A model generated the notes under the pieces. That model did no database searches. It had not been told where the DNA came from and saw only the letters and a program-made list of their open reading frames with translations. Shown here in pieces: positions 32,672-44,794 of a DNA stretch of 64,000 bases. Each line of letters starts with the position of its first letter. The stretch's first letter is position 1. This DNA is from Anthoceros angustus (lineage: Eukaryota; Streptophyta; Anthocerotopsida; Anthocerotales; Anthocerotaceae), in contig MU008179.1 of the NCBI GenBank assembly GCA_010909165.1, positions 992,001-1,056,000 on the forward strand. The letters are read 5' to 3'. The position numbers and the translations under genes are program-made.

Positions 32672-34860
32672 CGTGAATACATACAAGTCATGATGGGACG
32701 ACCTGCAACGATAACACGAGGTTAGAAGACCGATATAACAAGCGCTCAAAGCCGAACTCAAGGCGGAAGGAGCCGCCCGCGACAAGTTGTCGAAGAGATG
32801 AGGTTCTTGGCCATCCGGGGAACATGTAAAACGTTAGATAGATACATGAAGGATCTGGCCAGAGTGAAGGCAACGGAACCACTCCCCGCAATCGAGAGAC
32901 CAGAGTCATCGCCGGCAAAGCGTACCGGGTGGTCACCCGTCTGTGTGAACATGGTCTTGTGACAGATATACCGACGCTGAGTCTATCACCATGAAGTTGT
33001 ACTAGGCCACAAGACAAACAAAGGAGAGCAATCCCAGTTGAAAAGAGTTCTTGGCCTTAGGCGAGAACGTTAGCTGCTCGAGGCCCGCTTGGCCTCACCA
33101 GCTTGTTTCTTCCCCGCACTCGCTTCCCAATGATCCGTGTCCATTACACCGCCACGCCTTGCCGCTTTGATGTCTTCGACGAGGAAGTCGCCGAGGAAGC
33201 TGTGCTTGTCTAAGCCTTGGGAATTGTTCCTACGGTTGTTTTATTAGAATTCTTACTGTGGTGGATGTCCTTTAGCGAACATGACCCGGTCTCCTCCATG
33301 TTTTGAAGTCCCGACGTTGAACCCGGGCAGACTCCTCTTGAAGGAGAGCTCCATCTCTCGACACGGTAATGTTGGGCACCTGGCCCGACTTCACAGCTTG
33401 GTGAGCATTTCTCACTGTCTGATTTTGTGAGGAGACAAAGGTCTGGTAGCTAGCCGGAAGGCTAGCAGTAACAACAAAGAACAAATTCTGATGGTAGTCC
33501 CAGCGCAAGTCGTTTCGCAAATACCGAAACTTGCTAATATGGTGAGCAACACTATCGTTAGGTCCCATACGCAAAGAATAAAATTCCAAGCGTACTGTAA
33601 CCAACGTCATAACATTGGTTGATTGATAGATGTCGGTAATTTGCTTCCACGCTTCAGCAGAAGTGGACGCGCCATCCGTGTGGTGTAAGGTCACCTCATC
33701 AAGACCAGACACAAGCATCTGCATGGCCTGTCTATCCTGCCAAACCCAACCGTCAATGGCTGGTTGGGGACCGGAGGGCTGAGGGACGGTACCTTCCACT
33801 ATGGGGAGTAAATCCCTCGTATTCAGCGCTGTCTTCATGCGCTTGGACCACACCTTGAACTTAGTGCCGTTGAACCTGTCCTTCTCCTTGAAGTCAGTAT
33901 TGACGTTCACGATGTTGAAGTACGGCAATGAAGGCCCAGGTGTCGTAGTAGAAATCGGTGGTGGTCCGATGGGTGCACCCTGTGGTGGTGGAGTGGGTGA
34001 TGGAGGTCGTGAGGGCGACACGGAGAGCCATACATGCCCGCCATCTCAAGAGCACTCAAACCGAACGCGTGAGCCGACGAATTGTTATGATAAGGCGCCG
34101 AGATCACGAGTTAGAATTTAAAGCACGATATTCTTTAAAGATTGGCGCAATGTTACCCCACAAGCCAAGACTCCACGCACTAATTACACCCGATCTCGGC
34201 ATCGAAGCTTGCAAACTTGGAGTTGCTGAATTTTCCAGGGTGCGAACACGAGCAGTAAGATCCACCAAGAATCTTGTTGTCTTCGCAAGCTGATCCCACA
34301 AGGCCGTAGCATGAGCCAAAGGAACCGAAAACGAAGGATCTGACGGTGGTGAACTTGGCTCAATCTTCAGGGGAGGATGTGTCTCGAAATCACTTGGGAA
34401 ATATGAATCGCCAAGAAGAATCAAGAAATTGTCAAATCTGGTGGTGTGATGGAAATTCCGTGATACTTACCGCAATGTGAAACGGCACAAGTAAGAACCG
34501 GTTCGGAACCGGTGCCAACATCGGCCGCTGCTCACAGTTCGGGGTATATCGATCATCGAAACGACAACTTAAGTTGTCGCTCGGTATGCGGGCTGGTCAG
34601 CTTCACAAGGGGCTTACACAGGCGCGCCTGGCGTCGCCCAACGCGGCGATGGCGGCGGCCTCCTCATTGAGCTCGCAGCCGCCTCATGCGATGGCTTGGC
34701 GGTGGTGCGCCCAAGTCTTCCCCGCACAAAAATCGGTGGATTTTGAGCTCGTCGAGAAGATTTGCCCGCCTCGCAGCACTCAAATCCATCGCAATCGATC
34801 CAATCGACAAATCCTCGCCCCATCGGGTTAGAGAAGATAACATTATCAAGTATACGCTCC
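32672..34860 (-). repeat. copia-3 leader-gag-protease unit, copy A
   Basis: Copy of 30480-32670 with many indels. It holds the best gag frame of the element (34021-33272, 249 codons, with KEKDRFNGTKFKVW, an LVSGLDEVTLHH region and a YQTFVSS motif). The junction between units lies near 32670, where leader sequence (TATCAAGTACTCCTCG) switches abruptly to TGAATACATACAAG. Confidence 0.85.
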
Positions 34861-35602
34861 TCGAAGTGGCAAGAGGCTCCGAGACGCCCCGGGGACGAGA
34901 TCGGCTTCAGAAAAGCCGTGTTGGAAAGAGTTTGCTTTTGGGCTGGATGTGGTGCATGTGCATACGGATGACCACTTGGATGAATCCTGGCCGGCAAGGA
35001 TCGTAGGAGATCCTCTCCAAGATTTTGCGCTGCAGACTGCACCCACCTTGGAGCAGAATGCAGCCCGTAGATGCTGCGATGGGCAGAAGGGAATGGCCGA
35101 TTCTGCCGCGAATTTTGATGATTATTGGAGTGCCTTGGGCGGCGTCCAGGATGACGAGTCCTTGCCATCGCTTGCGCTAAGAAATCCAGGCTGGTCAGAA
35201 GGGCAGAGGGTGAGGAGAGGCCGTGTGCCTCTCCACGGGTTTCTGTTGTTCATCTTATACTTTAGAACCGCTCATATCCCAAAGGCTTCAAATGGCAAGC
35301 GTGCTCAGAAGTAAGAGTGGTGAATATCCCGTCCGGCAAAAGAACTCTACAGTTAAGCGCCCTTGGGTCCGATAAGCGCTGAGATGGAAGACCTATCATG
35401 GTATTTATTTTTGACGTTTCTAAATTAGAACTTCCTGTTCTAAAACCAGAATGCATAGATCAACTTACAACACTAATCCAAATCTGTTGTATGCAGATTT
35501 TATTAGGGAGAATCTTCTGCTAAGCATTCTAGCGGTAGCAACAACCTCCTTATCAGATTGATCAAGGGATTTGCTACCTTGGAAGCCATGAATCTACATT
35601 GG
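34861..35602. other. copia-3 5' leader, non-element-like segment
   Basis: Between the primer site and the duplicated unit. On the plus strand a 121-codon frame (34949-35314) with protein-like composition (a DDHLDESWPARIVGDP stretch) runs antisense to the element. No family recognised. It could be captured host sequence, or chance. Confidence 0.3.
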
Positions 35603-35616
35603 CTCTGATACCAAGT

Positions 35617-35816
35617 TGGAATTGCTAATGCGGAAGCAGACGCATCAAAGATGATCTATTAACAATTGAATAGGTGGGTACATTGGTAGGCCTTAAATAG
35701 CGGTTACCAAGGTGCGTCCTATTAACTAACTGTTAGTTAATTAACTACCAATCATAACTAGGTCTAGTCAGACTAACCAACGTGATACAGAACCACGTGG
35801 TCTGCCTTATATTCCA
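35617..35816 (-). repeat. 5' LTR of copia-3
   Basis: 200 bp partner of 26019-26222. On the minus strand it is followed by ACT and the tRNA-iMet primer site. Confidence 0.9.
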
Positions 35817-37165
35817 ACTCGGAGTGTAGTCCGGACTTACCCGACACTCCGAGGCGGTCCGGTGTGGTAAGTGACCCGGGGCTTCCGAGATTCACCCCTC
35901 AGAGCGCCCACACTTATCCCACTGCCGCTTAATTGGGTTTCGTCCCATGAGATCTTGGTTGTGATGTGAAGGTTCAACCCATGCACACATTTATTTACAA
36001 CCACCCAGCCCCCTCAACAAGCAAGGCATCATCCTACTTCCCCTCAACAGCAGCTACACTACTTGCACTGCTTCGAAAATTCACCAATTCCTGGCCTACA
36101 ACGACACGACACTATCGTAGGCCATGCCTCAGCAAGCGTGGAATCACCGTGGGCACCCAGGGACCCCCTGATCCGCACCGCAATGTTATCCTCCCCGCTG
36201 GGGCTAGCTCCCCTTACCACTGGAGCACGCTTCGCCCGCGTGATTTGGGACACCTCCTTAGGCTCGCCTTGGGCCTCGGCTATGATCTACACGCTAAGTC
36301 CCTCCTCAATATTCGCCTCTACCATCATCAACGCTTTTCTTAGCCCTACACACCTACTTACTCTCCTTCCATGACCTCCTACTCTAATACCACACTCTAG
36401 CTTATTGTTTCCAACTCGCCCTTACGCACAACCGCCTGGGTCCGTCTCTGAAACAAGTTTTTCCTTGGGCGGTTCTTTGTGTAGTTTACACGACGAGAAC
36501 CTCCAGGGAGTCTTTCCCTGCAGTCTACCCTCAAGCCGAGAGTTCCTTGAGCATCGCCACACACTCAAAGCAAAGCAATTCACACAGCAACCATTCACAA
36601 GGGGAGCAGCTCGCAGAGACACTTGCAGGGAGCAAGCCCTCCGCCAAGCACTCCGACCGTCGCAAACTCCCTCTCTACCAGACGCTACGTTAGCTTGCAG
36701 CCGGCACGAACTTCCTTCACAAGGAGCAAAGGACTCGCGAGGTAGGGAGCGCAAGACACGATAATTTTACTTCACAAGCTCCCTCCTTTTATAGGGAGGT
36801 CCTCACATCTGACCTCCCACAGCGCGCCCTCCGCCAAGCACTCCGGCCATGCCTCACTCCTTATTCTAGTGTATCCTATTGTCGACTTTAAGTTCGACAT
36901 CCAAGCATCTTGGGTGAAATTATTCTAGCAAATTCTACCTATGTGAGCCTTAATGGCTCTGTCAACATTCCTATCCAGCTAGTCAACACACCCTCTGGGT
37001 TGACAAGCATTAATACTGTCCTCCCTAAAGAAAAGTCTTCCCCTAAGCAATGAGCCCACGCCCAAGCTACCACCACCCTCTTCAATTACCTCTAGATGCC
37101 GTCGCACGGTGATCCTACGGATGTAGGGCCACCCTCTACACCTCCTACGGACGTAGGGTCACTTC

Positions 37166-38333
37166 TTATGGCCCTACCGCCTCCACGCTCTCCACTGCGA
37201 GAAGGTCTCCCGTGAGCGGATCTTGCTCCATGCCTTCCTCTTCCTCCTCCGAGTCATCCTCTACGGCTTGCTCATTCATTTCTTCCCATTCTGACTCATC
37301 TGACTCCACCGTCTCCGCTTGGGTCACAAGGTCCGCAGCCTTCAAACCTTCTGCTTCTAGCATCCTTCTATCATCACTGTGGGGGTGCCAACCTCTCCCT
37401 CAAAGCTCTACCCAGATCAGCCTTGATTCTAGCATCTATTGGCGAATTAACTCAGAGGTTGCGATATTTGTTCTTCAAGTCTTCCAAGTCTGCGGGCCAC
37501 TCGCCCGTCCACACTTCTCTTGCAAAGCCTCCCTTTCCACGCCATGCCCCACTTGTATGGACATAGCATGATACTTCTCCTCCGCATCATGGACGCGCCT
37601 CAACATCCTCTTTTGCAAGGCATGATCGGCCCTGAACCTTCTCTTACGCACAACCATCAAGCGACGTACCATGTCCTCAGCTTTCTTGCGACTCTCTTCC
37701 TCTTGCGAGGCCCTACGATTAGCTTCACTCACAGCCCCCTTGGCTCCTTCCAACTCCGCTTGGATGGAGTCCCATGACTCTTGTAGGGTCTCCTTCTCCC
37801 TTCTCAATTCTCCTACCTCGAGGTCCTTGCCATTTAATAACTCATCCTTAGTCTCCGCAAGGCTCTGGACCTCCTTTACATCCTTCTTGGCCATCGCCAT
37901 GGCACACACCAATTGTTGGACTTGTTCTCGCATCCCTCTCTTCTCCAAGACCCATCCTTCCTTCTCCTCAACCTTCCTTTCAAGCTCCATAATCGCAATC
38001 CCCTCCTGAGCCTCCTCATTTGGTCTTCCATATACCTGTCGGATGTGTTGGGCTGTCCAGCACCCTGGATCAGTCCTTGCATCCCTATTTTCCAGTTCCT
38101 CCAGTTCCTGCCGTGGCATAGTGAAGTTTATGAAGCACTCCTCTATCATCTCCAAGTTGACATAGGCCCAGTGGCGGCCATACACCCATTGCAATTGCAC
38201 GTTGGGTTCTCGCCTCCTGAATGCTACCAAGTGCCTAGCCTCCACATGCGGGGAAGCAATTAAATTCGCATCCCTCTCTTCTCCGGCTCCTAGCAACCAA
38301 TTTGCCCTTCTTAGGTGCAGGCGCTTTCACCAT
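37166..38333 (-). CDS. LTR-encoded protein: YGRHW domain, coiled coil, acidic tail
   Basis: Frame of about 390 codons lying wholly inside the LTR, in the element's sense. From ATG 38333 it reads a basic start (MVKAPAPKKGKLVA), then after one short frame disturbance a conserved block (VQLQWVYGRHWAYVNLEMIE and ...TDPGCWTAQHIRQ), about 150 residues of heptad-rich coiled coil (ELERKVEEKEGWVLEKRG onward), and a very acidic tail (EEMNEQAVEDDSEEEEEG). Frames 38296-37475 and 37363-37166 carry most of it. No signal peptide or membrane segment. I do not recognise the family. It is also present in the other LTR, and its conserved block matches the frame at 62811-63099. Whether it is translated is unknown. 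Confidence 0.6.
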
Positions 38334-39059
38334 CTTGCACCTTCAAAATAACTACACAAACAATACAAGCTTGGGCACGCCCACGTGCTCGTTTCCACCT
38401 AGTTGTCACCTCAGTGCCTACACACAATTGTGAGATTTCTTCACTCGCCACACAAGATCCACCAAGAGAGCAACTTCAGCCCCTTTTCCACTTACTTCCT
38501 CTTCACTCCACAGTCCCACCTAGCTCAAACTTGGTGTCCTCACAACATACACCTCCTTACGCGCCCAAATCCCTCACTTGCAAGGTTCTGGGCACACACA
38601 AAAAATCAGCGCCCTTGCTCTCTTCACAGTCGTGCTTCAAATCCCTTCACACACAACTCCTTACGCACGCACACCACCTTCTCCTTGCACACACACGGCA
38701 CCGCGTTCCCACCAAGTCCTTGCTCTAGCTTTCCGTGCATGCCCAAGCTCTTCCTCGCGATTCCTCACAGACTTCCTAGGTGCCACTCCCTACACACCCC
38801 GCTTGCATGGCCCTTTGGTAGTGACAGCAAAAACTCTTGATATAGGCCGTTGATTCCTTGCCATGTGGCACTATTTCCACCGTCCTCGATTTAGTAGCCC
38901 TACTTGTTATAAACACCCTACACTACCTGCCTTACATATTTATGGATTATTATTCCTAATATACCCTATTTATCCTCAACCTTGCATATACCTTTTAACA
39001 ACTTCCTAGGTTGAAACCCCTAATCTGAAAAGCTTGCTTCCCAAGTATCCAAGTATGTC

Positions 39060-39600
39060 GCGCCCACTGCTGCCCACGCTAGGGAGACACTCTCATGACA
39101 CTCTCATCCTACCTACCTATCCAACTATCACCCTACTATGTAGGGTGTCACCTCGTCTACTATGTAGGGTCACCTGTCACCCTACACCTCCTTCTCCCTT
39201 CTCAATTCTCCTACCTACCTATCCAACTATCACCCTACATCTACCCTTGTAGGATGCACCTCCCCTACGGGAGTGCCATGCCACGTCCACTACCACCCTA
39301 CACCTCCTTCTCCTCAAAGCATCCTCCCTATCTATGTAGGGTCACCTTTGTCACCTCGTCTACTATGTGGGTCACCTTTGTCACCCCCTACTATGTAGGG
39401 TCACCTTGTCACCTCGCCCCTACTATGTAGGGTCACCTTTGTCACCCCACGCCTACTCTATGTCACCCTACCTATCTATGTAGGGTTAGCTGACACCCCA
39501 CGCGCCAACTATCACCCTACATCTACCCTTGTAGGATGCACCTCCCCTACGGGAGTGCCACGTCCACTACCACCCTACACCTCCTTCGCGTAGGGTGCAC
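39060..39600. repeat. GTAGGGTCACC / CACCCTAC minisatellite in the left LTR
   Basis: Repeats of CTATGTAGGGTCACCTTTGTCACC with variants. GTAGGGT and ACCCTAC alternate, so each unit can form a hairpin. The right LTR has a longer, more regular version at about 51470-51865. Confidence 0.8.
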
Positions 39601-40131
39601 CACTCAAACACTCTCCCAATTAGCTCTCATGTGACTTCTGCAAATATAACAAGCTGAAACACCCCACACAAAAGGTGCCCCATCCCGGTACTGATCCACC
39701 CCTAGGACGCTTAACTCTGGAGTTCTTACATTCCATTGTCCAACACACCCAATTGGCTTGTGCATAACACTCATCAAGAATAAAATGAACTTATCCCTCG
39801 GTGAACTTCTCACGCCTCCACAACATCTCGTACCAACCCTCCTTGCTATCCATTTCTCCTCGCGGCCATCACACGGCCTCCCTTCACTTCACTTCACTTT
39901 CACTTGCAAATTCCGTCGTGATGCACACCCGTGGTGATCTCTTCCCATGTTGCACCGCAACACCCTTCGTGGTCTTGCCTCTACCTAGATCTCTACTTGC
40001 ACTCACTTGAGTCTGAGCTTCCACCAAGAAATACCCAGCAATTCCTTTGGCACTTTTCCGAGTTCGTTTTGATCCAAGTTTTGTCAACTCCAACCAAAAA
40101 AAATGAATGGCCCAAAGTTTTGCATTTCACA

Positions 40132-40149
40132 TGCTCCCCTCCCCACTTG
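40132..40149 (-). promoter_or_regulatory. Polypurine tract of the gypsy element
   Basis: Read on the minus strand, CAAGTGGGGAGGGGAGCA directly precedes the 3' LTR start TGTGAAATG. It would prime plus-strand DNA synthesis. Confidence 0.75.
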
Positions 40150-40176
40150 TTTGCGTCCTCGCAAACAATCTGCTTC

Positions 40177-41400
40177 CTACGGTGCAAAGTACTTCTTCAC
40201 TTTCCATCCATTCACCCTGGTAGGGAGTGGCTCCCCGTCTAGCTCCTTCAATTGTACTGAGCCGTTTTTATACACAGCCATGACCTCATAAGGTCCCATC
40301 CACCTCAACCTAAGCTTCCCTGGGAAATCCATATATCGGCTATCATAGAGAAGAACCAAATCCCTGGACACAATAGCACGCTCTACGTAACTTCCGTCAT
40401 GTCTATCCTTCCTAAGCTCACGGATGCGTTGGGTCTCCTCCAAAGCATCCTCCTATCTTCCTCATGCCCAATGAAAGACTCCAATCTAGCTAGTGACTAT
40501 CCTCTCTGAGACATCGCTCATCCTCCATGATCCGAGGGTAGGTACCTCAAATTCAACAGGCATCACGGGAGACATCCCATATGTTAAATAATAGGGAGTC
40601 TTCTTGGTGGTCACCTTCTCTGCTGTCCTGTAAGCCCATAGCGCTGAATGTAGCTTAGTGTCCCAATCGTATATGTGAGTCACAGTTACCTTGGTCAAGA
40701 TTGTACACAACAGCCCATTCGTTTTCTCCGTCAAACCATTCGCTTTGGGATTGTAAGGAGTTGTCTTTCGATGCGAATGTTGAAGTAGGTGGTGAGAGTC
40801 TCGATCACCGAGTTGAGGAAATGAGTTCCCCTGTCACTGACCAACTCCAAAGGACATCCATACCTTGTTATAATGTTCTCAAAGAGAAACTTTGCTACTG
40901 CAGGTGCGTCGTCCTTCCTTGTTGCTTCAGCCTCCACCATCTTTGTACAATAGTCCGTAGCCACCAGGATATATTGCTTCCTCGTCCATCGTGTGGGTGG
41001 CTTGATTGGACCTACAAAGTCTATGCCCCACTTCTCGAAAGGTGCCAAAGGTAGGATATAAGTAAGAGGCCATTGTGTTGACAAAGTTGGCCTCCCAACC
41101 CGTTGGCATGCATCACACCTCCGAACAAAATCCCACACATCCCTCTGCATCGTGGCCCACCAAAAGCCTGCACCTAGGATCTTCTTCATGGTAATTTGTA
41201 CCGAATAATGGCCTCCAGCCTCTTCTGCATGCAAAGCTTCTATGACGAGAGTAGCTTCCTTCACTCCCAAACAACGTCGGATCTTCTCATCCGGACCAAG
41301 CTTGTATAAGACCCCATCTCTTAGACAATAAGGCGCGCTTGTGAAGAAAACAGCACGCCCTTCCCTAGACAAACCATCGGCATGATCCATGCTCTAAGAA
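40177..41400 (-). pseudogene. Gypsy integrase
   Basis: Three frames (41390-40731, 40734-40486, 40443-40177) cover integrase. It shows a zinc-binding HHCC region (HAEEAGGHYS...CDACQRVGRPT), core motifs WGIDFVGPIKPP, TDYCTKMVEAEA and LVSDRGTHF, then the ALWAYRTA...TPYYLTYGMSPVMP region and a C-terminal MGPYEVMAVYKNGSVQL domain. It would insert the element DNA. Two or three frame breaks interrupt it. The order after RNase H is the Ty3/gypsy arrangement. Confidence 0.88.
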
Positions 41401-41917
41401 TTCGTACCTCACCGTTAGCAAATACCGTGGACACGGAGTCCTTCACGTCGACCTCCTCTTCCATGTACACCTCGTTGCCCTCTAGTTTGCCCACCAGGTG
41501 CCGTGGTCCATGCCGCCTCAACTTGGCTTGCAAACCATCTGTCCAGAGTCCGCTGCGCCGTGCTGCACCATCCGCACACTCATCTCGATGCCAGCCGCCT
41601 CTTCATCTCTATGCTCCTAGTTTCATGACCAGCCCCAGACCGTGCTCTAGCTGCGATCTCTTCACATTGCTGCATTTTCCGGGTAGTCACTTCTACAGTC
41701 GACCGTAGACCTGCCGACGCTCTTTCCTGCAGCTCCACTGCAAGCACTCCCCGAGGTGTGGTTTCTCTACAATCCTTCTCCGTGTACACCACCAATGCTG
41801 AGCTTCCTCTGCTCCTAGATTCCAATGCACAAACCTCCTCTGCACACCATTTTCGTGTGCCGCCTCTCACTCCTTCAAATTGCGATTTCTCACATTTCTC
41901 CTCCTCCAACGTGTGGC

Positions 41918-42855
41918 CTCCCTTGCAGCCCTCTTGCTCACCCTTAAAGCACCTCCTCCTCGCACCCATATTGCGCCACTTCACCTCGAACTCCTAGATC
42001 GTCCTCCTCCAGTTGTCACAAAAATCCTTTCCACAGGCATTTGGTCCCCTTGCAACACCTCTTGCTGCACAACCTCAATCATTTGTACTTTGCTCCGTCC
42101 TCCTCCCAAGCTGCGTGCTACCAACTCCTCGTCGGAAATCGGTCATCGTGGCCACAATCCGTTTTCCAGTTTTCGGGCGGAAATCGGCATTCATATGTTG
42201 CCTCCACCTGGTTTCTACATCATAATCAAACTCTTGCAGCAGGACCCACCTAGCAATCCTTCACGATAAATCGGCTTGTTCACAAGGTACTTTAAGCAAA
42301 ATGATCAACATGGAGCGTCACCTTACAAGCAAGCGGTAGTGTCTAAACTTCTTACACAGTATATGATGCCAAGACCTTCCCTCTCGGTGGTTGAATAATT
42401 TCTCTCGGCATCCGTAAGTTGCACTGACATAGAAAATTGGATGATCCGTTTCTTCTCGTCCTTACGGCTTAAGACGGTCCCAATAAGCGTGTGGCACATC
42501 TACGTATACATGGAATGGTTTTCCCAATCGGTGGTTGTAGCGTTGGTGCGTTCACCAAGCTATCCTTTAAGCTGAAAGGCTTCACCTTGCCTCTGTTCAA
42601 AGGGCATGTCCTTCTTGGTCAAGCTGCGTCAACAAGGCCGCCTTCTTGGCAAAATCCTTGATGAATCTTCTATAGTACCAAACCTATGAAAGCCTTTCTT
42701 GACCGTTTGTGGCGTCCATCTCGCTATCACCGACACCTTTTCCTATCTACGCAAACCCCTCACTTTGAAACTCGATGTGCTAGTAAGATTCCTGTCATAC
42801 CGAATAACACTTCCTGGATGAAGTTTCATGTTCGACTCCTGCACGGAAACATTGT
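41918..42855 (-). repeat. Degenerate duplicate of the RT/RNase H segment
   Basis: Repeats 42855-43860 in direct orientation (shared starts CTCCCTTGCAGCCCTCTTG at about 41920 and 42856). This copy has lost many short pieces. Where the better copy has CTG, this one often has CG: AATCTGGTGG against AATCGGTGG, and TCTCTGCT against TCTCGCT. No frame is preserved. Confidence 0.85.
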
Positions 42856-44600
42856 CTCCCTTGCAGCCCTCTTGACTGCTCACCCTTAAAGAGCACACCC
42901 CGCTCCTCTTTGCACCCATATTGCTGTTCTTTCACTTCACCTCGAACTCCTAGATCGTCCTCCTCCAGCAAATTCTGCACAAAATCCTTTCCACAGGCAT
43001 TTGGTCCTTCTGCTTGCAACACCTCTTGCTGCACAACCTCAATCGCATTTGTACTTTGCTCCTGATCCTTTCCTCCCAACTGTGCTACCAACTCCTCGTC
43101 GGGAAATTGGTCATCAGTGGCCACAATCCGTTTTCCAGTTTTCAGACGGGAAACAAAATCGGCATTCATATGTTGCCTCCCTGGCCTGGTTTCTACATCA
43201 AAGTCAAACTCTTGCAGCAACAGGACCCACCTAGCAATCCTTCCTGATAAATCTGGCTTGTTCACAAGGTACTTTAACGCAAAATGATCAACATGGAACG
43301 TCACCTTACAAGCAAGGTGTAGTGTCTAAACTTCTTACAGTATATGATGCCAAGACCTTCCCTCTCGGTGGTTGAATAATTTCTCGATCCGTAAGTTGCC
43401 CGCAGATAGAAAATTGGATGATCCGTTTCTTCTCGTCCTTCCGGCTTAAGACGGTCCCAAAGCGTGGCATACATCTACGTATACATGGAATGGTTTTCCC
43501 AATCTGGTGGTTGTAGCGTTGGTGCGTTCACCAAGCTATCCTTTAACTGCTGAAAGGCTTCCTGCCTTGCCTCTGTCCATTCAAAGGGCATGTCCTTCTT
43601 GGTCAACTGCGTCAACAAGGCCGCCTTCTTGGCAAAATCCTTGATGAATCTTCTATAGTAACCTACCAAACCGATGAAAGCATGCACCTGCTTCACCATT
43701 TGTGGCGCGTCCATCTCTGCTATCACCGACACCTTTTCCTTATCTACCTGCAAACCCCTCACTGAAACTCGATGTGCTAGTAAGATTCCTTCTGTCATAC
43801 CGAAATAACACTTCCCTGGATGAAGTTTCATGTTCGACTCCCTGCACTTCTGGAAACATTGACTCAGGTGCTCCAGATGCAATTTCCTTCTTCCAAACAC
43901 TCAAAAATCATCTAGGAAGACCTCCATGAACTTCCTCAAAAATCTCGGAATATGGCATTCACTACCCGCTGAAAAGTAGCAGGGGCATTGCACAACCCGA
44001 AGGGTAACTTTGAATAAGCGTAGGTTCCCCAATCCGTTGTGAACGTTGTCTTGTCTGGTCCTCCTTCCTCAGAGAGATCTGGTTGTAACCCGAATAACCA
44101 TCCAAGAAGCTATACATCTCATGACTGCCACCGTGTCCAGCACGCTGTCCATGAAAGGCAAGGGATGGTGGTCCTTCTTTGTGGCCTCGTTAAGCTTCCT
44201 AAAATCTTGACACACCCGCACTTTCCCTTGCTGTTTCTTTGGCACAATCACGATGGGTGCCACCCACTCGCTTGTTAGTACCGGATAAATTACGCCTGCC
44301 TCCAAGTACTGGTCTAGCTGATCCTTGACCACCATAGAGTACTTAGGATTCAGCCTATACTGCTTGATCCTTACTGGGTACTGCCCTCCTTCAAGTCTAT
44401 TCGATGTACCCCCAGTTCTTCGGGAATTCCTGTCATGTCAGTAATCTTGAAAGCAAATATGTCTACATATTCCCTAAGCAACCTACAAAACTCCTCCTTC
44501 TCTACCACATCTAAGTACCTAGAAATCTTGACTGCTTTGCTAGGTTCTAGCTCTAAGTCTACCAGATCGGATCTACGTGGGTACCCTCACGGACTACTAC
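42795..44600 (-). pseudogene. Gypsy reverse transcriptase and RNase H
   Basis: Frames 44335-44069 (EWVAPIVIVPKKQQGKVRVCQDFRKLN), 43900-43475 and 43304-42795 cover RT and RNase H. The catalytic motif reads FLDDF at 43904-43918, followed at once by a TGA where Athila/Tat elements have serine. Connection motifs GLVGYYRRFIKDFAK and PFEWTEARQEAFQQLK, and the RNase H stretch FHVDHFALKYLVN...GRIARWVLLLQEFDFDVE, are clear. Broken into several frames, with a downstream duplicate at 41918-42855. Confidence 0.88.
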
Positions 44601-44794
44601 CTACCTGCTTCACGATACTTCATCGGAAAATCTCGATCATATGCTCTCCCTTTCCAAAAGGCTACCCTTCCACATGCTCCACCTTGAATCATCTTCTACG
44701 GTAGCTTCTACTTGTAGGCGAGTACACCAACTTGGGTTTTATTTCCACCACTTTGAGGGTCCACGATAAGCCGGTCACTACCGAAGAGCTTACC

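Larger units (their letters stand above)
26019..35816 (-). mobile_element. Ty1/copia LTR retrotransposon (copia-3) with internal tandem duplications
   Basis: Minus-strand element of 9.8 kb with short LTRs (26019-26222 and 35617-35816) starting TGGAAT and ending ATTCCA. An intact tRNA-iMet primer site TGGTATCAGAGC lies at 35603-35614 (minus strand), and a polypurine tract GAGAGGGAGAGT adjoins the left LTR. It is about twice the usual copia length because the leader-gag-protease segment (about 2.19 kb) is present twice and the pre-integrase segment up to four times. No matching 5 bp target duplication is visible (left flank AGAGT, right flank ACTCG), which suggests rearrangement after insertion. 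Pol is better preserved than in copia-1. Confidence 0.9.
35863..40131 (-). repeat. 3' LTR of the gypsy element (4.3 kb)
   Basis: Aligned by eye to 48298-52729 over its whole length. It contains the LTR reading frame (38333-37166), palindromic CCTAC-GGAT/GGAC-GTAGG boxes just past its stop (37115-37160), and a GTAGGGTCACC minisatellite (39060-39600). Confidence 0.92.

Noticed and set aside
26014-35821. A target site duplication for copia-3
   Set aside because: Left flank AGAGT and right flank ACTCG do not match as direct repeats; only an inverted resemblance of the flanks is visible.
38315-38840. Overlapping plus-strand frames of 137-145 codons in the gypsy LTR (and their copies near 50750-51180)
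   Set aside because: They run antisense through C-rich, TTC/CAC-rich LTR sequence, are low in complexity, and are not kept in frame between the two LTRs.
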